NCBI GenBank assembly: GCA_020054355.1 | Contig: JAGVLI010000529.1 | Coordinates: 1-5,229, forward strand | Direction: 5' to 3' | From: Planctomycetales bacterium | GTDB taxonomy: Bacteria > Planctomycetota > Planctomycetia > Gemmatales > Gemmataceae | Length of the DNA stretch: 5,229 nt | In this document: one piece after another, positions 1 to 5,229 of the stretch | Numbering within the stretch: position 1 is the stretch's first letter | Layout of the letters: every line of letters starts with the position of its first letter | Notes under the pieces: model-generated | What the model was told of the DNA's origin: nothing | Seen by the model: the letters and a program-made list of their open reading frames with translations, nothing else | Database searches by the model: none | Position numbers and translations under genes: made by a program

Positions 1-533
1 CAGTCGCAGCTACCGGTGGGTGATGGTAGTTGCTGTACGGCTTGGCGCGCCCGCTGCTGGTCGTGCGTCAACTCGCCGAGCAACGGTCGCGGCTGCTGCC
101 GGGCTTGCCAGACCGTGACGCCGTCGCCTGGCTGCAACTCGTCGAGCAGTTGCAGTGCCAGGCGCTGGGCGCTGGCCTGGGTGGTGGACGGCTCGTCGCG
201 GCATTCGATGCTGGCCGAGCCATCGATGAGGATGGCCAGGTCGCGGCTTGGACGTTCGCCGAGCTTGGCGCCCAGGGAACCGACCAACTCGCCCGCGACG
301 AACGGCGCGGCCAGCGCCAGCACCATGACGGCGATGAGCAGCATCCGCAACGCCATGAGCAGCAACTGTTCGAGCTGAAAGCGGCGACGGGTGGTTTCGC
401 CGATGCGCAGAAACCGCATCGCGCCCCAGTCCACCACTTCGTAGCGGCGGCGGTTGAGCAGATGGATCAAGGGCGGCAGCACGGCCGCCCCCAGTCCCAG
501 CAGCATCAAGGCGTTCAGCAGTCCAAAGGACAT
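1..533 (-). CDS. BatA-like membrane protein with vWA domain (N-terminal part, cut by the left edge)
   Basis: Partial gene: it starts at the ATG at 533-531 and stays open to base 1, giving 177 residues. The N-terminus is a hydrophobic segment (about residues 4-26) ending in PPLIHLLNRRR, followed by YEVVDWGAMRFL. This is the pattern of the aerotolerance-regulator N-terminal (BatA) domain, in planctomycete style. A second hydrophobic helix spans about residues 57-80. A vWA domain begins near residue 97 with a MIDAS motif DGSAS (D104, S106, S108). The family usually continues with the rest of the vWA domain and further C-terminal regions, which lie outside the window. The start is 19 bases after the DUF58 stop, with only a weak purine-rich stretch (GAGACGAG) as ribosome site, so the two genes are probably cotranscribed. 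Known for the family: membrane-anchored partners of MoxR ATPases, perhaps in envelope stress tolerance. The exact role here is inferred. Confidence 0.88.
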   Translation of the reverse strand, partial: MSFGLLNALMLLGLGAAVLPPLIHLLNRRRYEVVDWGAMRFLRIGETTRRRFQLEQLLLMALRMLLIAVMVLALAAPFVAGELVGSLGAKLGERPSRDLAILIDGSASIECRDEPSTTQASAQRLALQLLDELQPGDGVTVWQARQQPRPLLGELTHDQQRARQAVQQLPSPTGSCD

Positions 534-552
534 CACTCGTCTCGCGATTCGA

Positions 553-1434
553 TCAACGCCGGGTTTGCCGTTTCGTCAGGTAGACGCCCAATGCCCGTTC
601 CACCGGCTCGTCGGTGCGCATGGGGTGATAGTCGATCTGCATGCGTCCCGTCTGGCGGCGCAGCTCCATCTGGAACTCCGCGAAGTTCTTCAGATACTCC
701 TTCCGCAATTGCCGGGGATCGACCAGCAGCTTCTGACCGGGCGCTTCCAGGTCGCGGAACTGAGTCCACTTCTGAAAGGGGAATTCGACTTCTTCCGGGG
801 CCAGGACGTGAAACAGGATGACCTCGTGCCGTCGATGCCGGAAGTGGCGCAGCGCCCGGAACAACGCGGGCAGCTCGTCGAAGCAGTCGGAGAGGATGAC
901 CACCAGGCCGCGTTGCCGCATCTGGGTGGCCAGCTGATGCCACAGCGGCGCCAGGCTGGTTTCGCCGCCGGGCTGGGTCTGGTCCAGGGCGTTGACGATG
1001 CGCAGCAAGTGCTTCGACGTGGACCGCGGCGCGATCAGCTGCCGGGGCTGATGATCGTGGACCGCCAGGCCCACGGCATCGCGCTGGTGGAGCATGAGGT
1101 ACGCGAGCGAAGCTGCCACGTACTGCGCGTACTGGAACTTGCTGGGGTGCCGGCCGCGATACGCCATGCTGCCGCTGGCGTCCACCAGCAAGTACGCCTT
1201 GAGGTTGGTTTCCTCCTCGTACTCCTTGACGTAGTGACGATCCGTCTTGCCCCAGACCCGCCAGTCGATGTGGCGAATCTCGTCGCCCGGATAGTATTGC
1301 CGATGCTCGGCGAACTCGGCGCTAAAACCCTTGTACGGACTCTTGTGGACGCCGGCCAGAAAGCCCTCGACGATGCCGCGAGCGATCATCGTCAATCGGC
1401 CATATTTCGCCAGGGAGGTTGGATCGAATTGCAT
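553..1434 (-). CDS. DUF58 family protein with vWA-like MIDAS motif
   Basis: This 293-aa protein has the DUF58 signature at residues 40-77: EFAEHRQYYPGDEIRHIDWR, then W61, a TDRHYVKEYEEET segment, and the vWA-like domain. The MIDAS metal-site residues are visible: DASGS (D85, S87, S89), T159 in GGETS, and D183 in ILSDCFDE. No signal peptide or membrane helix is seen, so it is probably cytoplasmic. Length is normal for the short DUF58 form. The start at 1434 is preceded by GGAGAG, 13 bases away, and by a closer GAG five bases away; MQFDPTSLAKYGRL fits the usual DUF58 N-terminus. It lies 33 bases after the 78-aa gene and 19 bases before the BatA-like gene. DUF58 proteins are regularly encoded beside MoxR ATPases and are presumed to be their partners or substrate adaptors. 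The biochemical activity is unknown. Confidence 0.93.
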   Translation of the reverse strand: MQFDPTSLAKYGRLTMIARGIVEGFLAGVHKSPYKGFSAEFAEHRQYYPGDEIRHIDWRVWGKTDRHYVKEYEEETNLKAYLLVDASGSMAYRGRHPSKFQYAQYVAASLAYLMLHQRDAVGLAVHDHQPRQLIAPRSTSKHLLRIVNALDQTQPGGETSLAPLWHQLATQMRQRGLVVILSDCFDELPALFRALRHFRHRRHEVILFHVLAPEEVEFPFQKWTQFRDLEAPGQKLLVDPRQLRKEYLKNFAEFQMELRRQTGRMQIDYHPMRTDEPVERALGVYLTKRQTRR

Positions 1435-1467
1435 GCGATCTCGGCGTCTCTCCGTGCGATGCGCGCA

Positions 1468-1704
1468 TCAGGCATCGACTGGTTGGCTCTTGCGTTTCTT
1501 GATTTCCTCGGCGAGCCAGGTAAGCGCATCGAGCAAACGCTCGATCCCTTGCTCGTTGTCGTCGCTGGCAACCTCGATATAGGCACTGATGCGCTCGCCA
1601 ACCTGACGAGGACCGGCCCATTCGCCGATGGTGACGCTGCCGTCGTCGGTGGTCTCGAACACCCCGCGTCCGCCGCCGGCATATTCCTTCACTACAACAC
1701 GCAT
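1468..1704 (-). CDS. uncharacterised 78-aa protein in the MoxR-DUF58 operon
   Basis: I do not recognise this gene. It encodes 78 residues, starting MRVVVKEYAGGG and ending in a charged tail (EEIKKRKSQPVDA). The N-terminal half looks beta-rich (RVVVKEY, GVFETTDDGSVTIGEW); the C-terminal half looks helical and amphipathic (about residues 50-72). There is no signal peptide, cysteine pair or membrane segment. The frame is open up to 1782, but the ATG at 1704 is chosen because a perfect AGGAGG (1712-1717) sits seven bases upstream. That site overlaps the TAG stop of the preceding 136-aa gene, so the two are probably translationally coupled. Its place between the MoxR and DUF58 genes suggests a role in the same system, perhaps as a small accessory or binding protein. 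That role is inference from position only. Confidence 0.8.
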   Translation of the reverse strand: MRVVVKEYAGGGRGVFETTDDGSVTIGEWAGPRQVGERISAYIEVASDDNEQGIERLLDALTWLAEEIKKRKSQPVDA

Positions 1705-1711
1705 GGGATAG

Positions 1712-1718
1712 CCTCCTA
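1712..1718 (-). promoter_or_regulatory. ribosome binding site overlapping the upstream stop codon
   Basis: On the minus strand the sequence reads TAGGAGG, followed by CTATCCC and then ATG. The TAG is the stop of the 136-aa gene and its last two bases are the first two of a perfect AGGAGG. This site decides the start of the 78-aa gene at 1704 and suggests that ribosomes finishing the upstream gene reinitiate there. Confidence 0.85.
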
Positions 1719-2126
1719 GCCTTTCAGCACACGCTGCAAGCCCGTGAATACGGTCAAGGTCTGAGGATAACGGCAGATCCAAATCTCTTCTTCCGCCGAC
1801 GCGATCTTGGCCGAAATTTCCTTGCCCAGATCGTGGACGATTGCCTGGACGAATGCCGCGGGCCGTTCGGAAGTTCGGATCAGCATGAGCCGAATCACCA
1901 GAGTCCGTTGCTCCCAGAGTCGTTCGCCGTGAAAGACCCCGTCCACTTCATAGATGGAAAACCCGTCCAGGACCATGCCGCCCAAACGATTGGTCACTTT
2001 CTCCCTCAGAAACTGATACAGCTCGGAGAGAAACTCGATACTCTTCGGGAGATAAATCTCCACGCAATCGATCTGCTTGTGTTCGCCCAGGGGCTGTTCG
2101 ACGATCCGCAGCATGGAACCCGACAC
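1716..2126 (-). CDS. uncharacterised 136-aa protein, GTG start, lower GC than its neighbours
   Basis: I do not recognise this gene. It encodes 136 residues, rich in aliphatic residues and mixed alpha/beta in look. Helical stretches are around residues 28-46 (KSIEFLSELYQFLREKVTN) and 90-114 (AAFVQAIVHDLGKEISAKIA). Strand-like stretches include FSIYEVDGVFHG and RTLVIRLMLIR. No membrane segment or signal peptide is seen, so it is probably cytoplasmic. The start is the GTG at 2126, because GAGG (2133-2136) lies six bases before it; an in-frame ATG at 2114 is about 18 bases from that site and less likely. It begins 61 bases after the MoxR stop, and its own stop overlaps the ribosome site of the 78-aa gene. 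By rough hand count its GC is about 55%, against roughly 62-78% in sampled lines of the flanking genes. The function is unknown; position suggests a link to MoxR/DUF58. Confidence 0.82.
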   Translation of the reverse strand: MSGSMLRIVEQPLGEHKQIDCVEIYLPKSIEFLSELYQFLREKVTNRLGGMVLDGFSIYEVDGVFHGERLWEQRTLVIRLMLIRTSERPAAFVQAIVHDLGKEISAKIASAEEEIWICRYPQTLTVFTGLQRVLKG

Positions 2127-2141
2127 GATACACCTCGGAAA

Positions 2142-2155
2142 AGTCCTGCCGGACT
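2142..2155 (-). other. short hairpin in the leader of the 136-aa gene
   Basis: A perfect five-base stem with a four-base loop (AGTCC, GGCA on the minus strand, GGACT) is followed by TTT. It stands about five bases upstream of the GAGG ribosome site. It is too short to call a terminator, but it could slow transcription or mask the ribosome site. Confidence 0.3.
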
Positions 2156-2170
2156 GAAGCGCTGAAACCT

Positions 2171-2176
2171 ATTGTA
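2171..2176 (-). promoter_or_regulatory. possible internal -10 element (TACAAT)
   Basis: The minus strand carries TACAAT, five of six matches to the sigma70 -10 consensus, in the gap between the MoxR stop and the 136-aa gene. It would start a transcript about 38 bases before the GTG. No good -35 hexamer is found 16-18 bases upstream, so this is a weak candidate for a secondary promoter driving the two small genes, DUF58 and the BatA-like gene. Confidence 0.28.
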
Positions 2177-2187
2177 TCCATCCATCA

Positions 2188-3225
<1,038 letters not shown>

Positions 3226-3332
3226 GAATGACCCAGCTTTTGATCGATCGTTTCGCGCGGAACCGTCCCACTCGAAATGATGAATCGGAAAGTTGTTGCT
3301 CGCCGGTTCAGTGGGCGGCGCGATCGGGCCAA

Positions 3333-3842
3333 TCAGGGCACGGAGAACGTCCGCACCCGCCAGCCCTCGTCTTCCTTGCTCAGTTCCAGGCTGAAGCTCA
3401 CCCCGCCGTTCTCGCCCCCGTAAGCCTTGCCCTTGTACTTCTTGATGCCGCTGTCGGTCTGCCCGGTCGTGCTGTAGTTCAGGCTCAGGTGGCCGATGAA
3501 GGCGTTGTTCTTGCGGATGAACTCATTGAAATCGTTCTGGCTCATCTGCCCCTGGAAGCTGACCGAGGTGCGCATATAGGCGTCCTCGAACTGGCTCTCG
3601 GCCAGTTCCTTGAAAAAGGCCCGCACGACCTGATCCGGATTGAGCATGGCGGCGCCTTCGCCGGTCGGGAACGTCTGGTTGGGCCGTTTGGTGCGGGTGG
3701 TGCGCGTGACGTCGTCCCGCCCGCCGATGAAGTAGGTAAGGCCCCAGCCGAATAGGCCGAGGCAGACCACCACGATCATGCCCGCTCCGGCGAGCAGGAT
3801 GTAAATGGTCTTGTCGGAACCGCTCTTGGGAACTGTGCTCAT
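3333..3842 (-). CDS. membrane-anchored 169-aa protein, probable NTF2-like C-terminal domain
   Basis: I do not recognise a named family. The protein has a short polar N-terminus (MSTVPKSGSDK), one hydrophobic helix at about residues 13-39, a basic polar linker (about 41-66, rich in R, T and K), and a soluble domain from about residue 69 to the end. The domain opens with a helix containing SQFEDAYMRTS (83-93), the small alpha-helix-then-beta-sheet pattern seen in NTF2-like or DUF4864/DUF4878-type domains; this fold is inference. A single anchor with a basic N-terminal residue near the helix leaves orientation uncertain, but an external domain is plausible. The ATG at 3842 has GAGG six bases upstream (3849-3852). 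It has its own probable promoter and a leader hairpin. It is 107 bases upstream of the MoxR gene and resembles the 181-aa protein encoded next to it; both end in SVP. Confidence 0.85.
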   Translation of the reverse strand: MSTVPKSGSDKTIYILLAGAGMIVVVCLGLFGWGLTYFIGGRDDVTRTTRTKRPNQTFPTGEGAAMLNPDQVVRAFFKELAESQFEDAYMRTSVSFQGQMSQNDFNEFIRKNNAFIGHLSLNYSTTGQTDSGIKKYKGKAYGGENGGVSFSLELSKEDEGWRVRTFSVP

Positions 3843-3870
3843 GGCTCACCTCGGGCCAACCATGCGACGC

Positions 3871-3900
3871 GCCGGCTCGTGCGCAAAAACACGCGCCGGC
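3871..3900 (-). promoter_or_regulatory. GC-rich hairpin in the leader of the 169-aa gene
   Basis: On the minus strand, GCCGGC at both ends pairs with itself. Inside it lie one G/A mismatch, a CGTG/CACG stem and an eight-base loop containing five T. That makes ten base pairs with a single mismatch. It lies downstream of the predicted promoter and about 19 bases before the GAGG ribosome site. No T run follows on either strand, so it is not a standard terminator. It could be a leader structure affecting translation or mRNA stability. Confidence 0.45.
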
Positions 3901-3941
3901 CTGATCTTGTGGATCAATCTTGGGAAAGCTTGGCTGGAGTG

Positions 3942-3971
3942 ATTATCGCCCAGCGCCCGGTCGAAAGGCAA
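3942..3971 (-). promoter_or_regulatory. sigma70-like promoter upstream of the 169-aa gene
   Basis: On the minus strand, TTGCCT (3971-3966) is followed after 18 bases by GATAAT (3947-3942). These match the -35 and -10 consensus in four and five of six positions. Transcription would start near 3935 and leave a leader of roughly 93 bases that contains the hairpin at 3871-3900. It could drive the 169-aa gene and, if no stop intervenes, the MoxR operon beyond it. Confidence 0.5.
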
Positions 3972-3995
3972 GTCCCGGCTCGAGATTCCGGACGG

Positions 3996-4541
3996 TCAGG
4001 GCACGGAGCAACGGCTAATCTGCCGTTCGCCCGCGGCGGTGCAAGTGACTTCCACGGTCATCTTCGTCTGCTGGTTGTCCTGGTCCGTCCAGGTGACGAC
4101 AAAGGTCTGTTTGGTGTCGGTCCCCCAGCCGCTCGGCTCGAGGCTGTAGCTCAGGTCGTCGCGCTGCCGCAGCAGCGGGACGGCATCCCACATCTGGCGG
4201 AGCGCTTGCGGACTGGTCGTCCGACGATACTCCGGCGTGGTGCGGGCATACGCCCGCTCGTACTGAGCATCGAGCAGCAGAGAAGCGAATTCATCGGCGC
4301 TGAACTTGGCTTCTAGCTGGGTCATCCGGGCGCTGCCTGGAACGTCGGTCGAGCTGATGCTCATGGCCACGGTCTGGAACAGCGCGCTGGAATTCCGGCC
4401 CAGCAATTGAACGGCCGTCAGGCAAACGACGATGATGAGCGCCGGGGCGATGCACAGCAGCACCACGCCGCCGGTGACGCCCAGGACGACGTAGAGGGCG
4501 GTGTTGTCGGCTTTCGGCGGAAACGGTTCGGCGGTGCTCAT
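3996..4541 (-). CDS. membrane-anchored 181-aa protein, diverged paralogue of the neighbouring 169-aa protein
   Basis: I do not recognise a named family. The layout matches the neighbouring 169-aa protein: a short polar N-terminus beginning MST, one long hydrophobic stretch (about residues 15-47), a linker, then a soluble domain from about residue 81. That domain contains AQYERAYARTT (92-102), which aligns with SQFEDAYMRTS of the neighbour, and both proteins end in SVP. Four cysteines are visible: two in or near the membrane helix (C30, C40) and two near the C-terminus (VTCTAAGERQISRC), which could form a disulphide if the domain is outside the cytoplasm. The frame is open to 4613, but the ATG at 4541 is chosen because it gives the shared MST start and leaves the predicted promoter in untranslated sequence. 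Its ribosome site is weak (ACGAG). An NTF2-like fold is inferred; the role is unknown. Confidence 0.8.
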   Translation of the reverse strand: MSTAEPFPPKADNTALYVVLGVTGGVVLLCIAPALIIVVCLTAVQLLGRNSSALFQTVAMSISSTDVPGSARMTQLEAKFSADEFASLLLDAQYERAYARTTPEYRRTTSPQALRQMWDAVPLLRQRDDLSYSLEPSGWGTDTKQTFVVTWTDQDNQQTKMTVEVTCTAAGERQISRCSVP

Positions 4542-4584
4542 GAGGTTTGCTCGTGGGGAAATAGCAAGAGTTGACCAGAATGCG

Positions 4585-4613
4585 ATTATGCTCCGGCAGC
4601 GGCCTGGAGGCAA
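4585..4613 (-). promoter_or_regulatory. sigma70-like promoter upstream of the 181-aa gene
   Basis: On the minus strand, TTGCCT (4613-4608) is separated by exactly 17 bases from CATAAT (4590-4585), four and five of six matches to consensus. The start of transcription would be near 4578, about 37 bases before the ATG at 4541. It lies in the 182-base gap between the divergent 181-aa and yceH genes and is the best-supported promoter in the window. Confidence 0.55.
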
Positions 4614-4651
4614 GCGCGGAGTTGCGTGCGCGCCGAACCGCTGCGAGACTC

Positions 4652-4680
4652 TTGGAGTCGTACCGCTTTCCCACTACCAT
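4652..4680 (+). promoter_or_regulatory. weak candidate promoter for yceH
   Basis: TTGGAG and TACCAT are separated by 17 bases, matching the sigma70 hexamers in only three and four of six positions. The -10 box ends 43 bases before the yceH start codon. The TTGGAG overlaps a small dyad, GACTC-TTG-GAGTC, at 4647-4659, which could be a binding site or chance. Confidence 0.22.
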
Positions 4681-4723
4681 TTCCCTGTCGGTTGAACGTC
4701 GCATTCCTGGTGAGGGACCATCC

Positions 4724-5229
4724 ATGTCGAGCGAAGCTCAACCCCAATCCACGGCTGCCCCAGCGCCGGCCTGGCCGGTACTGTCGCCGCACGAGCGCCG
4801 GGTGCTCGGCGTGCTGGTCGAAAAGGCCAAGACCACGCCGGAATCCTATCCGCTCAGCCTCAACGCCCTGACCACCGGCTGCAACCAGAAATCGAACCGC
4901 GAGCCGCAGCTCAACCTGTCGGATGATGACGTGGAAGAGGCCCTGGCCAGCTGCCAGAAGCGAGGGCTGGTCATGAAGATCACGGGCAGCCGGGTCGATC
5001 GCTGGCGGCACTTGCTCTACGAAGCCTGGCGCGTCGAGAAGGTGGACATGGCCGTGCTGACCGAGTTGATGCTGCGCGGCCCGCAAACCGAGGGCGAACT
5101 GCGTGGCCGGGCCAGCCGCATGGAGCCGATTCCCGACCTCGACGCCCTGCGTCCCGTGCTGCAACGCATGGCCGAGCGCAAGCTGATCGTCTGGCTCGGC
5201 GAGGAAGGGCGGCGCGGCTCGACGTTGAC
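4724..5229 (+). CDS. yceH: YceH family (DUF480) protein, cut by the right edge
   Basis: Partial gene: it starts at the ATG at 4724 and is open to the last base, giving 168 complete codons. A proline- and alanine-rich N-terminal tail of about 18 residues precedes the conserved domain. The YceH signatures are clear: VLGVLVEKAKTTPESYPLS (residues 27-45), CNQKSNREP (53-61), LNLSDDDVEEAL (63-74), and LRGPQTEGELRGRASRM (117-133). The family is built of two winged-helix domains, and most of both are present here. GAGGG lies seven bases before the ATG and supports the start. It is transcribed away from the anchored-protein and MoxR genes, so it is probably a separate unit. E. coli YceH is a conserved soluble protein of about 215 residues whose molecular job is not well defined. 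DNA or protein binding through the winged helices is inference. Confidence 0.95.
   Translation, partial: MSSEAQPQSTAAPAPAWPVLSPHERRVLGVLVEKAKTTPESYPLSLNALTTGCNQKSNREPQLNLSDDDVEEALASCQKRGLVMKITGSRVDRWRHLLYEAWRVEKVDMAVLTELMLRGPQTEGELRGRASRMEPIPDLDALRPVLQRMAERKLIVWLGEEGRRGSTL

Noticed and set aside
454..1719. A long plus-strand open frame (421 codons) opposite DUF58 and the small genes
   Set aside because: It lies antisense to the DUF58 gene, which carries clear family motifs. The plus-strand translation shows no recognisable domain, and long antisense frames are common in GC-rich DNA.
3972..3998. A possible terminator after the 181-aa gene (TCCGG...CCGGGA)
   Set aside because: The stem is only about five pairs with a bulge and no T run follows, so it does not meet the pattern of an intrinsic terminator.
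4542..4613. A longer form of the 181-aa protein with 24 extra residues
   Set aside because: The extra stretch covers the predicted -10/-35 promoter and would start at TTG; the ATG at 4541 gives the MST start shared with the paralogue.
4586..5164. A 192-codon minus-strand frame opposite yceH
   Set aside because: The plus-strand yceH frame has unmistakable family motifs; the antisense frame runs through the promoter region and has no domain signal.

Overview
The window is GC-rich, densely coded bacterial DNA. It most resembles a planctomycete, probably of the Pirellulales type. The basis is the N-terminal sequence of the truncated vWA/BatA-like protein (HLLNRRR followed by YEVVDWGAMRFL), the MoxR/DUF58/BatA-type gene order, and small anchored proteins without obvious homologues outside that group. 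This assignment is inference from remembered family patterns; no search was run.

Layout: six genes run leftward (minus strand) and one runs rightward at the right edge. In transcription order on the minus strand they are: a 181-aa single-span membrane-anchored protein (4541-3996); a 169-aa related anchored protein (3842-3333); a MoxR-family AAA+ ATPase (3225-2188); a 136-aa uncharacterised protein with a GTG start (2126-1716); a 78-aa uncharacterised protein (1704-1468); a DUF58 protein with a MIDAS motif (1434-553); and the N-terminal 177 residues of a BatA-like membrane vWA protein (533 to beyond the left edge). On the plus strand, a yceH (DUF480) gene starts at 4724 and is cut by the right edge. 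Two sigma70-like minus-strand promoters (4585-4613 and 3942-3971) precede the two anchored-protein genes and share the same -35 hexamer. A strong hairpin lies in the leader of the 169-aa gene.

Function: MoxR ATPases with DUF58 and vWA partners are thought to act as chaperone or maturation systems at the cell envelope. The ATPase probably acts on, or through, the metal-binding vWA proteins. Here the usual MoxR-DUF58-BatA series is interrupted by two small genes of unknown function. These are tightly packed with each other and with the DUF58 gene, so they may be accessory components. The 136-aa gene has visibly lower GC than its neighbours. The two upstream anchored proteins look like diverged tandem paralogues with an NTF2-like C-terminal domain; whether they belong to the same system is open. 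Nothing here is a mobile element, CRISPR array or RNA gene that I can support.
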